Assembly: GCA_949710005.1 (NCBI GenBank)
Contig: OX453286.1
Span: forward strand, 26,734,014 to 26,798,013
Source: Ricordea florida
Taxonomy: Eukaryota > Cnidaria > Anthozoa > Corallimorpharia > Ricordeidae
Length of the DNA stretch: 64,000 nt
Reading direction: 5' to 3'
Below, one piece after another: positions 1 to 11,592 of this stretch. Both the position numbers and the translations under genes were made by a program. Position 1 is the first letter of the stretch, and every line of letters starts with the position of its first letter. The notes beneath the pieces were generated by a model. It was not told where the DNA came from and ran no database searches. It worked only from the letters and a program-made list of their open reading frames with translations.

Positions 1-413
1 ACACGAGCGCCTTCACTGAATGTACCAAGGCCAACACTGACTTTGAAGAAGGCCTGTGTATTTGTAAGTGTGCCCCCGATGGAAGGTTAGTCGCATCTTT
101 TGCAGTTGGAAGTAAAAGAGTTTATCTTTGGCAAAGCTGTCCACTCCAGTTACTTCGGACCCTGGAGTTTCCATCTCAAAGTCCAGTGATAGCGTGTGGG
201 TTCGCATCCTCCTCTGACTACTTAGTCTCTCTCGATCAGGATAGAGTGCTTCAAGTTTGGGCAACAAAGAGCGGTCATGCTGTTAACAAGTTGGAGTTTG
301 ACTACAGGCCTCGCATACTGGCAATTTGCCCAGAAACAGACAACCTTGCAGTGGCCGTAGATAACGGAAACATCCTGTTAAGTGCGATTCACCTCCCAGG
401 GTTTGCTGTCTAA
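1..413 (+). CDS. WD40-repeat protein, 3' terminal exon (5' partial)
   Basis: An open frame enters at base 3 and ends at TAA 411-413, giving about 136 residues. It contains at least two WD40-like blades: one around VASFAVGSKRVYLWQS and one around SSDYLVSLDQDRVLQVWAT, then a degenerate third around DNLAVAVDNGNILLS. Beta-propellers of this kind are protein-interaction platforms. The enzymatic or signalling domain that would identify the gene (for example NACHT, TPR or kinase) lies upstream of the window, so the family cannot be named. No splice site is needed inside this stretch. The stop is followed by AT-rich non-coding DNA, so this is the C-terminus. Confidence 0.75.
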   Translation, partial: TSAFTECTKANTDFEEGLCICKCAPDGRLVASFAVGSKRVYLWQSCPLQLLRTLEFPSQSPVIACGFASSSDYLVSLDQDRVLQVWATKSGHAVNKLEFDYRPRILAICPETDNLAVAVDNGNILLSAIHLPGFAV

Positions 414-1633
414 GACCCTCAACTATATACAAGCAGGAGTTCATATGAAGACACATCGAAGTCTTTCGAAGATGCTATGATAAATAGCAAACTTTTCTGT
501 ATATCAGCTTTTAGTCGGCAATATTTGATGCCAGCATAAATTGTTTTTTTTATTGAAATCGTGTCCAGACAAATATCCATATTTATCATTCAACATGTTG
601 TAAGCCCGCTTAGATGTGGAGTAGTGTTATATAGTACAACTTGAATTCCGTAAGTTTCCCTTGACTAGTTTATGAAATATTTTGCATTCATGCATCATAG
701 GTTTTTTTTTAGAAAGAATGGCAACGCTGCCGACATATTAAAGAAGTGACAATGTATGCAGTTTTTCAGTGTTAAATTTTGAAGTAGAAGGGTAAGTAAC
801 AGGACAGTTAATTTTTCAATAGCAAGGAAAACTTGAAGAATATGTTTTAAAAACAAACGGTTGCTCGAACATTTAATCTGAGGAAAACACATGGTGAATA
901 GCAGCGTTGTTTCCTTGACTGACTCAGAAGGCAGATGCACACAGAAATGAGTGACAGGTAAAGCATGCAATAGAAAGCTAATAATGAAAACCATCATATT
1001 CATAACATGTGAGCTCTGTTTTGTACTTATTTTCGTTGCTGTCCATTGTAAGGTAGCAAAGCTGTTTGACCCATCCCTTTATAGTTCATTGATTCCAGCA
1101 GAGTATGTTACTCCATGTTTTTGCTATTTGAAAAGAAAACGAAACAAAGACGGATAAATGAACAATGGTAACAAATTTTCGGTATAATCTAACTCGTCAC
1201 TCTTTTACTTTCATATAGTATTTTCATTAACAGTGCCATTATAACGTGTTACAGCTACTCTCGTCGCCTTTCAATCACAGTCAATCACATTTCCCCGTAT
1301 TTTGGCCTTTTTTTTGCTCAGCTGTATTCACAAAAAGCCATTTATAACATGTTCGATAGTCGAAACTTTTATTGTGGGAACAAAATATTAAATTGGAATT
1401 GCTTCGTTGAAGGTAAGTTTCCAGATCCGTAAGCGACATGATTTCGTCCGTTTACTATATTTCTCTACGTTATACAACAAACGAAACTTTGTGATGCTAA
1501 CGTGTTTGTTTGTTACTTTTTCGTGAATTGCTGTATCGTGTAGTTTGATCAATTTTTTGCCCAGATTCTTTCCTGAGAATATATTCGTTTCTGTTTCCAG
1601 AATTTGTCGTGAATACTTCCTGAATCGTGGAAC
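414..1633. other. Intergenic DNA, no supported gene
   Basis: AT-rich sequence with several T-runs between the WD40 gene and the cysteine-rich peptide gene. A short hydrophobic frame starting at ATG 984 was considered and set aside (see rejected items). The 5' UTR and promoter of the next gene must lie near its right end, but I see no clear core-promoter motif. Confidence 0.5.
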
Positions 1634-2226
1634 ATGAAAGGACCCGCTTTCATTTTTATCGTGTTTCTGTTCATCGGGGCAGTGATATCAAAGTCACGCC
1701 CTTTTGAAGGTAATAAGAAACCCATTTCTTAATTATCAATGGTAATAGGACTTAATGAAGTCTAATTCGGTCTGCAATCATACGAGTGATAACAAAATCG
1801 GACGACCGCGCAGCGGGAGTTCGATTTTTTTTACCACGATTATTATTAGAGACCGAATTGGACTACACGGAGTGTTATTAACAATTAATCATAAAAATTA
1901 CAACTTCCGAGAATTAAATAGAGCCAAATGCAAGTTATGAATGAAAATATTTATTTGTCATTGTTCAAGGGAAAAAAACTTGATTTGACTATCATAGCCT
2001 TTCCTCGTATCTCCCAAAAAGACGTCCCACAACACAGCTTTATTCGATGTTCTTCATTTAGATAAGTGTATTTATTTTCCTTTAAGCTGCAAACGATGGG
2101 GAAGGAAAGTGTGAGCCCGGTTATGACTATAAGTACTGTGATACCAACTGTAACAGAGGGGACTGTTCGGGATTCCCTCATCCCGATTGTCCCGAGGATC
2201 AGATGTGCTGTTCCTGCCCTCAATAG
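1634..2226 (+). CDS. Small secreted cysteine-rich protein with a CNRGDC loop
   Basis: Two coding exons, 1634-1709 and 2087-2226, joined at phase 1, give 71 residues. Exon 1 encodes a signal peptide (MKGPAF, then a hydrophobic core FIFIVFLFIGAVIS). The mature part has eight cysteines spaced C-x8-C-x3-C-x4-C-x7-C-x5-CC-x-C. The end (DCPEDQMCC) resembles the DxxCPxxxxCC signature of WAP four-disulfide-core domains, but the spacing is not canonical. Cys3 and Cys4 flank NRGD, giving an RGD tripeptide in a tight Cys-Cys loop. Small cysteine-rich secreted peptides in cnidarians include matrix proteins, protease inhibitors and venom-like peptides. The sequence does not decide among these. A 3' UTR exon probably starts at 2418, with a polyadenylation signal near 2513. 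Confidence 0.7.
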
Positions 2227-2354
2227 TGCAGGTGAGTTAGAACGTTTAGGATCAGATGTGCTGTTCCTGCCCTCAATAGTACAAGTGAGTTAGAAAGTTT
2301 AGGATCAGATGTGCTGTTCCTGCCCTCAATGGTGCAGGTGAGTTAGAAAGTTTA
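2196..2354 (+). repeat. Three tandem copies of a 53-bp unit over the stop codon and splice donor
   Basis: Units at 2196-2248, 2249-2301 and 2302-2354 are nearly identical. Each contains the last codons of the cysteine-rich gene and a GTGAGT splice-donor-like site. Copies 1 and 2 keep the TAG stop. In copy 3 the stop has become TGG. Because the first copy still terminates translation, the protein is unaffected. The extra copies offer alternative donors for a 3' UTR intron. Confidence 0.9.
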
Positions 2355-2417
2355 GGAAACTGCAAATTAATGAATTGCAACAGTTTGTTTTTTAATTTTG
2401 TTTTTCTGTTTTTGAAG

Positions 2418-2540
2418 GGAAAATGCACAGAGACTCCAGATGAAAGAACCAGTTTCTCACAGAGGCTTTGAGCTATATGCTTCTAGATTGGTTTATAAAA
2501 AGTACGACTGAAAATAAACGCTTTTGAGAGCAAAACTCAC
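2418..2540 (+). other. Probable 3' UTR exon of the cysteine-rich peptide gene
   Basis: A good polypyrimidine tract and acceptor (TTTTTGAAG) precede 2418, and AATAAA lies at about 2513. If the donor at 2232 is used, the stop codon sits only a few bases upstream of the junction, so nonsense-mediated decay is not expected. Confidence 0.45.
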
Positions 2541-3362
2541 TCTTTGTGCAGTGTTTCTTTTTTATGCACGGATTTTTTCCTGTCTCCCAAACACAATTCC
2601 TCCGTTTCTAACTGTTCTGTTTCAAGACCCTGAGTGGGTAATGCCTTAAAGGAACAAATAATTTGCGTTTTTTAAAACTTTTTGTTTGCTCAAAAGTCAG
2701 CTACACCTGAATGATAGAAGTAAAATTATATAAAAAAATAACTTTTAGCTCAAAATTCTCAACATTTCCCTCTTTGTACTTTTCGAAGACTTTGTATTCA
2801 GCAGGCCTCTCCAAGAATGCAAAAAAATGAATGGGTATCATGGCGGAATTAACGCTATGCTTCTATACCAAATGAGAAATTCCGCTCTTTCCTAGAACCA
2901 ATTACACAGCATGATTTGCTGAAAAGTTGCAACTTTTTCGCTTTGATTAGTTGTGCAATTGAAGTGCAAATATTTTACTGTTAAGGAGCATTGTTTCAAT
3001 GAACCAGAAAAATTTAAACATTTGCTTCAAAGTTTAGATGTGCTACGTAAATAACTTTCTATTAAAACCTTGAAAGGAAGCAATATTCTATATAGATCGC
3101 TAAGCCTGATTTAAATGACATACCAATAACTTACGCATTATGAATACTCAACAGCTCGTTATGATATGTCAGGTATTCTGTGAGACATTTCATTATGAAA
3201 AGATTTTCTTAAATTTGTTGAGAAAACGCTGTTTTCCCAAGCTGCAAAGCTGTATAAGTAAGAGCAATACGTCTTGTGCTATAAGCTTTTTTAAAAACTT
3301 TGTGGTTTAGTACACTCTTTAAGGGTCGACTGGTAGACGGAGAACTTGGAACTTGCTGAAAA
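2541..3362. other. Intergenic DNA, no supported gene
   Basis: AT-rich sequence between the cysteine-rich peptide gene and the serine protease gene. I see no coding frame, tRNA or clear repeat in it. Confidence 0.45.
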
Positions 3363-5946
3363 ATGTGGGCGCTGTGGAGTATCGGTATATTTCTTTATAC
3401 AACAGGTATTGATAATGAATTGCAATAGTATTATGAAATGAATTTCATTCACACCCATAATGGTTTTAGTCTCGATCAGAATGAGGAAGTTTAATGATTT
3501 TTCAATTTCTCCCAGAATGTACAAACGGCATCAAAGCAATAATTGGGTATGTACTGTTCCCCTCTCCTCAACAAAAATGTAATGATGCCTGCGTGAAAAA
3601 AAAATCACTTTCTTTAGGGTGGGAAGCTTAGTGTTAACCTCTTTTATGTTTTATTAGACGCTTCTAAGTAGTGTATATGTTGTAGTTCAATTTTTTCCTC
3701 GGCTCAAATTTTATTTTCCTTTGTTTTCTGGTATGGTAATGTATAATAATGGGTTTGAAACAAAGGAAAATAAAATTTGAACCAAGGATAAAATTGAACT
3801 ACAACATACGCAAGGACATACCTTTCACCAATATCTATTCTGGTAATACACTGGCAATAGCCAATAATGCATATAATATTCCAGGGGGGATGGGCTCCTG
3901 ACATTATTTACTTGTGATCAACTGAAAATCGTAGTCTAACTTTATTTCTGCTCTTATCGTAGGTTCAACATCATCTCCTTCCAAAACTTAATTGTTCGTT
4001 TCTTTGAATGTATTGTGCTCCCATTATCAAGTAACAGTGTAACTCCTCTCCCCTTCCTCCCCTTCCTCCCCTTCCTCCCCTCCCTCCCCCCTCTCCTCAC
4101 CTCCCCCTCCCCTCCCTACCTCCCCTCCCTACCCTCCCCTCCCTTCCCTCCCTCCCCTCCATCCCCTCCCTACCCTCCCTCCCCTCCATCCCCTCCCTAC
4201 CCTCCCTCCCCTCCCTACCCTCCCTCCCCTCCCTCCCCTTCCTCCTCTCCCTCTCCTTCCCAATGTTTGAAACGTCTACTGCTTGTGGGTAATAGAGTTC
4301 TGATCCTTACTGCTCTGTTTTTCGTTTCTTCCAGGATCTTTAAATAACGTTGAAGGTAGGGGATATACACGAAGATTCTCTTAAATACTACAGCCAGATG
4401 AGATTAGTGAGCGTTAAAGAACGCACCACAACTCTTTAAAGACAATTTGCGATTCCAGAAACTAATTATACCTTTCCAAATTTGCCAGCGAGCTCTTGCG
4501 GGATTCGCCACAAGAGTAGAATCATCAGTGGGAAGAACGCCCTCCCCCATACATGGCCCTGGATGGTCCAGATCAATTACCTGGGAGAACATCACTGTGG
4601 AGGAGCCCTAGTGAGCCCACAGTGGATTGTGACTGCTGCCCACTGCGTGAATCACGCTAAGGATCCTAAGAATTTTGGTGATTTTCAAATTACTCTCGGT
4701 GAACATCGCAGGAGCGACAGAGATGGCTACGAGCAGGTGTTTGAGGTGGCAGATATTATTAAACATCCGGAGTACGATAAACCCTCCATAGTAAATAATG
4801 ACATTGGTAAGTGTCATTGAAATATTCTGAACGAAACATGGACTTGGAAGTTGTTCTTGTTTTCTTCAGGTTTTTAGATTGCAAATCTACAATGACAAAA
4901 ATGATTTCAGTTACAGGTGAAACTGCGCTTGCGCATGCGCTTGAAATTCAACGTTTTAGTATTGATCCAGCTGCAGTGACTGGCGTAAGCCGTAAAAACA
5001 GAGGAAAGAAAAAAGCAGTGAAACAATAAAATAATTAAATATCTTATAACTTCGAATATTAGCACTTTCGTAAAATACAAAGATGGTAATTACCTTTCAT
5101 AAAGGACTGTCATATGGAAGCGGTGAAAATAGACACAAATGGCAAGCGCTGGTTTTCGATGTCGGCATGTAGTGATGGGCTATTTTTAATGTCCCAGTTT
5201 TATGAGTTGTCTATTTTTATTTCAGCCTTAATCAAACTGAATCGTCCAGCTGTCCTCAATCGTCAAGTGAGTTTGATTTGCCTCCCCAGTCAAGGATACA
5301 TCGTACCTGATGCTAAACAGTGTTTCGCCACAGGTAGTTGATCACTTTGGTCTCTTTCGTACGAAAACACATTTTCTATTCCATTGTAACAAGTAACTAA
5401 CTTGGTAACAAGCAAAAAAAAGTAATTCAGAATTGTTGCCAAATATTAAAATGACAATTTCAAAACTTTTCATGTTTGGTCATCAATCAGTAACTATGGA
5501 TTGCTTCCCCTTTAAAATTTCTCAAATACGTTCCTTTGGGTGTTCCGGAACGAGTTCTTGAATTAGAGAAGTGGCGTAATAAGAGGTATTCTATGTGACC
5601 CATAGGTTGGGGCTTAACAATTCCTGGTGACTGGAACAGTCAAGCGGACATCCTTCAGCAGGCCATGCTCCCTGTGGTGAGCCAATCAGAGCGCGTAGCT
5701 GCTCATCAAGGTGAGGGTATCCCAGTCACCAACGCCATGTTCTGCACAGGCCACGGGAACCTGAGTCCCATCAGCACCTGCAATACAGACAGCGGTGGGC
5801 CAATTGCATGCAGGGAAAGGAATGGCAGATGGTTTCTGCAGGGCGTGGTTAGTTGGGGTGCTGGAGATTGTAATCCCGGATACTACTCTGTCAATGCCAG
5901 AGTCAGCAAGTTTACGAACTGGATCAAGCAGCATGCGAGCGGCTAG
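3363..5946 (+). CDS. Secreted trypsin-fold (S1A) serine protease
   Basis: Five coding exons, 3363-3405, 4335-4355, 4489-4806, 5226-5333 and 5606-5946, are all joined at phase 1 and give 276 residues. Exon 1 is a signal peptide (MWALWSIGIFLYTT). Exon 2 is a 21-nt microexon. The zymogen cleavage site is SR|IISG. The catalytic triad is complete: His in TAAHC (about residue 72), Asp in NNDIAL (125) and Ser in TDSGGP (226). Cysteine positions fit the S1A fold. Two pocket residues are unusual. The position equivalent to trypsin Asp189 is Ser (ISTC), as in chymotrypsins. The position equivalent to Gly193 of the oxyanion hole is Thr (CNTDSGGP). It is probably a chymotrypsin- or elastase-like digestive or regulatory protease. 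Confidence 0.88.
3673..3810. repeat. Foldback (MITE-like) element in the protease intron
   Basis: About 55 bp beginning GTATATGTTGTAGTTCAA is repeated in inverted orientation and ends near TTGAACTACAACATACG, with a spacer of about 25 bp. The arms match at most positions. It lies in the first intron of the serine protease gene. No coding capacity is seen. Confidence 0.8.
4041..4262. repeat. CCTCCC pyrimidine microsatellite
   Basis: About 220 bp of imperfect CCCTCC / CCCTACC / CCATCC units on the + strand, inside the first protease intron. The proline/serine-rich frame through it is a by-product of the repeat, not a gene. Confidence 0.92.
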
Positions 5947-7635
5947 CTAGGTAACACGGTTGGTAGCATGGTTGTATGTTAGTACTTCGTACTTGGCTGA
6001 TAACAAATTAGTTCTTCTTTTTAACGTAATACAGCTACTCTCTAAAAGTAGGCTACAATTTGCCGTATTATTTTTTATTTTATTTTAATTTAACCTCTAA
6101 ACTTTGGAGCTACGTAGCAAAATAAATAGTCCTTAGAAATATGTGGCTGGTGAGTAATGGAATAAAAAGGTCATAATATTTGTTTGATACTGTTAGAATC
6201 GTCACGTTATAGAAGACCATAAGGGCCCATACCTTATCTTACATCATTTAATAACGACTCTTAAAAGCATTGATTGATATATTGGTTGTGCTGGTTCCAT
6301 ATAATTGAATTTCTCTCAGTACGAACATGAACACGATCAATGACAGTGGTGACAGCGTTGGTAAACGAACTTGGATTTCTATAATGTACTTCGATTCCTT
6401 TTGTAATGTTGTTTTATTAAATTTCAGATGCAACAGAGGTTTGGCAAGGAGAGGAAGAAAACCTGGATTTCTTTTCTGACAATGCAGAAAAAGGAATAAA
6501 ATAGGAGAAGTAAAACCAAATTCTGTGTGATGTTTTTAAGTGTGGGCAAAGCCTGTTTTGTTTCTCTTTTTCAACATGGTTTCCTTTTCAGTACTAAATC
6601 TACTTTTCCAGACCGGTTTTCCTCTCTACTATTAAACCGAATCCAAAGTCATTACTTAAGTGAACCATAACAGATGCTCACAATCTAATGAATCAATCAG
6701 AACTCAAATACGTGACGTAGCCACAAAGCGTGGGCAAACGCATGCGGTTCAGGAAATTGGAAAGTCGACACTTGAGGAAATAAATCTATAATGAGACACT
6801 CTTTTAGTTTGCCGGGTTATCTGTGATACCATAAGAATAGGGGTTATCCGCCTTAGCTTTCATTCAGCTAAATGACATTATTCCTTCTCTTTCCTCTTAT
6901 TATTTCGAAGGAAGGACCCATAAACAACAACCATACATGTCAGGTTTATTCTTTGTTTTGCATTTCCTCGTAAACACCTCAAATATTAAATGAATAGAAG
7001 TGTTTTGAAGCAGTTCACTGCGCTCCTCTCAATGAACAACCAACCCTTTCTATTCTCTATTTGCAAGCACTGCCCCTTCATCTACCATTGTCAGTGCATC
7101 TTGAATTATAATACGTGATTCTAAATACCTTGAAGAAATTGTGTAGTTTGATTCTTCGTTGGATAGCTGCTAGAGAATCTTTTAGACAGTGCTCATGTGG
7201 TTAGGGTATTTAAATCATAAAATATGTTTTTGAAATGGTTTTAAATTTGGCAGTTCGACACACTCGGTAGGGTTAATATGTACTTGACATTACCTGCTTT
7301 TTGTTGGTACAAAGAATGAAGTAATACCAGGACAGCAAAAGAACCGTAAAAGAGATAAACTTCTTTAGGAAATTTAGGTGCCTTAAAGGAACAAACCTAA
7401 ATTCAAGCTAAGCACAATCTACTTTCTCATTGCGCAGTGACGCATGGAGCAATTCAGTAAGTATCATCTGACTAATAAATCTGTGACGCTTTTTTGACAA
7501 GAATACTTTCAGGTGCTCTTTGAATGGTTTTGTTGACGAAAGTGGCGTATCCAATATGGCCTAAAAAAACCCTTTGCAAGTTGATTTGTATGTTCTTATT
7601 TTATTCCCCGTTTAGTTTTTCGGCCTGGGTTGACA
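5947..7635. other. Intergenic DNA, 3' end of the protease and upstream of CAP gene A
   Basis: AATAAA-type signals at about 6119, 6160 and 6495 could end the protease transcript. The rest is AT-rich and holds no frame with recognisable protein features. A rise in T-rich sequence just before 7636 is consistent with a 5' UTR. Confidence 0.5.
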
Positions 7636-10600
7636 ATGTTTTTGTCGAGGCTTATTTTGGCCATTGTCATCTTCAGTGTTGGTAAGTTGTTATTACGATT
7701 GTCGCGTTGTTGAACTGTTTTATCGTCAAAACGCTGCGCGTGTTTCTGAATTATTTTGTTGTCACAAATATATTTTCATAACGTTTTCTTGCGTTAATTC
7801 CACAGCGCATACCGCGGCCAGCAAGTCAGCGAGAAAACATTCCAAAAAGCAATCTGTCCCAAGGCAGAAATCTCACTACTTCATCTTGATGGGAAACCCA
7901 ATCACTGATGGACAAAACAATAAAGGCTTAGGAATGATCCTATCTTCAGAACGAGGTGCAACGTCAGAAAAGGGAGGGTATAGCAGCTCGCCTGAGGAAA
8001 AGCAACATCAGAGCAAAGCTGATGCATATCATACGAAATCGGCTCCTGACCTCGCCGCAACACTTCAACAGTCCTCCCACCATGAACCGCGAAATGGGTA
8101 CAGTTACACAGAGGCACTGTTCACCGGAGCACCACTGTTAAATGGTAAACCATCGTCTGAGTCAGATAACACAGGGAGTAAGGAAGAACATCAAGGAACA
8201 CGAAACAATTTTCATGCAGCTATCGAGGACGAGAAGACGCCGCAATCAATGAGTGATAAATCTAGACAACAGGAAGGAACTGGTAATTATGGTATACACA
8301 GGAGTGATCGTGATTTCCCTAAAGAAAAGCAGCAGGCAAACAACGTTCAACAACAGATGGAAATTCATACAGAAGAAGGTGTAGAAGGAATACCACTCGA
8401 TGAACGACAGAAAAGCAACGATAGAATCTTTGAATCCTTGAAGTCCAGCGAGCCAAAACAAGTGAGTAGTACAGGTGAGCCAGATGACACTCCACGTGGA
8501 GATCCGCCAGAAGGAAAACTTAGTAATGCTCCACACCAGCATCTGAATGTCAACCCTTGGCCATTTGGATCTTCGTCTGAGGCAAATTCTGGTGGCTTTA
8601 CAAAGCACTGGGAATCCTATCCAAAACTTAATTCCAATCCGTCGTTCCTTCAGCAATCTCCTCATGAACCTTACCAGGGCCATCGTCTCCATCTAGAAAA
8701 GGATTCTGGTGGTCGGCTAAGTGATGAACCTCCTGTCCAGGATATCCAACGCGAATCACTATCTGAAAAGATCCATGATAACTCTGAACGTGTACCAGAG
8801 TCTGTCACTCGGCCACGGAAGGATGAAGAGGACAAATTATTGACTGAAAAAACAGGTACCCAAGCGTCTATTGAAGAATCGCACAATTTTGGGACGGGGT
8901 CACGTGAAAACTTGTTCTTAGGCAAAGCTGCAAGTGAATCATTTAGTAAAGGTGTGGCGACTTACACAGGTAAAGGTGAAACCTCTTCTGCGACTAGTGT
9001 AAACGCTCAACAACAAGAAAACATTCCTTCGGCTAAAGAAAATAATGGATTGGACACTGAGGGAGTAGGACATAGAATGCCGACAGCTTTTGCCCATGGG
9101 CAGCTTTCCAGTGAGCCAGAATCCGGCCAACTGGAAGATCACAGGAAACAATTTCCGAACGGTTTTTTCCATGCTTCGTCAGGTAAAGAACCTGAAACAA
9201 CCAGTCAAGATGCATTGTCAATCCCCCATGAGTTACATTTATCTTCCAGTCAAGGCTCTGCTAGCTTGTACAATGAAGACAGGGATACTAAACAAGATAC
9301 CTCTTCAAGGAGTGAACACTTTAAGGACTTTGCCAATGGGCTGCAAGCACGAGAAAAGAACGAAACGATCACGCCCATAATGGGTAACCAAAGTGATGAA
9401 ATGTTTGATGGTCATAAGGAACCATTCGAAAGTTTCCCCCATAAGATAATAACTAGCTCATCAGAGAAAGAGTATACCCAAAAGTTCATAACGGGACCCT
9501 CACAAGTGACAGGTGTTTCTATTAAAGAATCCACGCATAAACAAATAACACACTTATCTCATCCAAGATTTGGTAGTGACACCTCAAACAATCTTGTTGA
9601 AGCAAGGCCACTTGATCTAAAAGATGACCCTCAAGTGTCATCACAGTCGTCATTTCAAGAAGGTGATAACTCATTTTTAAACAGCTATCGTACGGAACAG
9701 GTAGGAAAAGGTAAGCAAGGTGTACCCCCTGCCGAGTCCTCGCAGACTTCAAGGTTAGACTCTGCTACGCAAGGTTTCTCAGAACCTCCACCTTGGAAGT
9801 CTACATCATATTCATCGAAAGGCAGCAAAGCAATGGAGGATAAGGTGGTGTTATCAGAAGCCCCACATAAAACTCCAGACGAAGAAAATAGCTTCGATCA
9901 CAATGTCCCTGTCCATAAGGAACAGGAATCTTTCGAATCGTCTCAAGGTAGCGCGGAACACGCTCAACCAGACAACATTATGCACGAGACAAATAATGGA
10001 GAACCTTCGAGAAATTTTAGGTTAACTCATTTGTCAATCAAATTGCCATCAGAGAATTCTGCCAGTAAATCGGAGCCGGGGCCACCGAGTTATGTGCCCC
10101 AGGAATTTCAAGTTGGAATTCCAGAAATGACGAACAATGTGCAACCAGAAAATTATTTTCCTGACCAACAAAACCAGAAGGATACAAAAAATGCCGACTC
10201 CTTTAAAAGCAGAGTCTCTGAGGGAATCCGAGGAGATAGACGAGAAGAAGATGAAAACCAAAACATCGTTTATTACGTGAAAGTAGCAAAGGGCTTGCCA
10301 CTTTTGAATGGTGGAGCACCCTACCGTGACGAGAAACCACAGAAGGAACAGTCCGTAAAAGATCACGAAAGGAGCCAACAATCAGAAAACAAAGCGACTG
10401 AGAAAGGAGAAAATCTTAAAATCCATGATGAAAAAAGTGGAGGTCTGACGAGTAGGTTTTACAAATGGCGATGGCGTCCAAAGCCGGCTGGTGCGCCAGT
10501 ACCACGACCACCCCCTTACTCAAGTCCCAGTCCTAGCTCGAGCCCCAGTCCAAGCCTGAGTCCAGTGGGAGGAGGGGGCGCCATTGGCGGCAGCAGTGTT

Positions 10601-11592
10601 GACTCAAATCAGGAACAGAGTAAGCAAATGTATCCTTTTGTTATTTTATATTAATTGTAGTCGATAGATTACTGAAAGTCGTATGGAGAACCTGTTTTAC
10701 AGGTCGTAGACACGTTTATTGTAGTTTCCAGAAAATATGACGAATATCTTAACAAAGCTGATCATGTTCCGAAGGCTCTGGACATGATGCAATATATGAC
10801 GCACATTATTTCGTAACTATTTTGAAGCACTGGGGAAACAGCATTTATGGTCATCTCAACAGGTGACTCCGATTTCGAGCAAGACGCCCTAAATACACAT
10901 AACAACTTTAGAAAAGTGCATAGCGCTCCACCAATGACTTTGGACCGTGACCTCTCCAACCAGGCCAAAGGCTACGCGCAAAAAATTGCCAACATGGGAG
11001 CCCTACAACATGCTTCAGAGGCAGAGAGGGGAAAAGGGATAGGAGAAAATTTGGCCTACGCATGCTCCATGAACGGAACCCCGCTTACCGGGAAATCAGC
11101 TACGGAAATGTGGTATGTAGCCTAAGAAAATATTGAAAAGGAAAACGGTTACTCTTGTAAATGTGCATTGAAATCACCCTATCGATGAATTTATGGTCCG
11201 TTCGAATTCTTAAATATAAAAAAAATCGCGATGTGAAGCTACCTTCACCTAACGTTTGATTCTTATCTATTTCACCTTGTAGTATAGTTACAAGGACCAT
11301 TTTTTTATCTTTCTCTTTAATTAGGTATAACGAAGTCTGCAAGCCCGGTTACAATTTTGCCAATGGCGGATTTAGCGTGAGCACCGGGCATTTTACTCAA
11401 GTCGTTTGGAAAGATAGTGTAGGTTTAGGCATAGGACAAGGAAAGGCAACACAACACGGCATGCAGTGTACCTATGTGGTTGGACGTTATAAGCAAGCAG
11501 GAAATATGGCCGGACAGTTTCAAGATGAAGTGATGAGAGGGAACTTTAACCAACAGTACTGTAACTCTATAAAGAATACATACGGAAAATAG
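7636..11592 (+). CDS. CAP gene A: secreted protein, very long disordered region plus C-terminal CAP domain
   Basis: Four exons, 7636-7681, 7806-10619, 10863-11112 and 11325-11592 (phases 1, 1, 2), give 1125 residues. Exon 1 is only a signal peptide (MFLSRLILAIVIFSV). Exon 2 encodes 938 residues with no cysteine, rich in S, E, Q, K, G and H, ending in a (SP)n/GGGG linker. It is predicted disordered. Exons 3-4 encode a CAP/SCP domain of the GAPR-1-like type: LNTHNNFRKVHSAPPM, LQH, GENLAYAC, EMWYNEV and GHFTQVVWK. The four conserved cavity residues (His, Glu, Glu, His) are present. CAP proteins bind sterols and lipids and include secreted effectors, venom and sperm proteins. The function of this protein is unknown. 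It is the first of three tandem paralogues. AATAAA occurs at about 11870. Confidence 0.85.

Noticed and set aside
984..1052. Possible signal-peptide exon (MKTIIFITCELCFVLIF...) with a GTAGCA donor
   Set aside because: Hydrophobic, but phase 0, unlike its neighbours, and I find no downstream exon that continues it.
3516..3546. Possible extra protease exon (ECTNGIKAII)
   Set aside because: It ends in phase 2 and would force a stop in the following exon. Joining exon 3363-3405 directly to 4335-4355 keeps the frame.
4015..4347. Proline/serine-rich 110-aa frame
   Set aside because: It is the translation of a CCTCCC microsatellite inside a protease intron.
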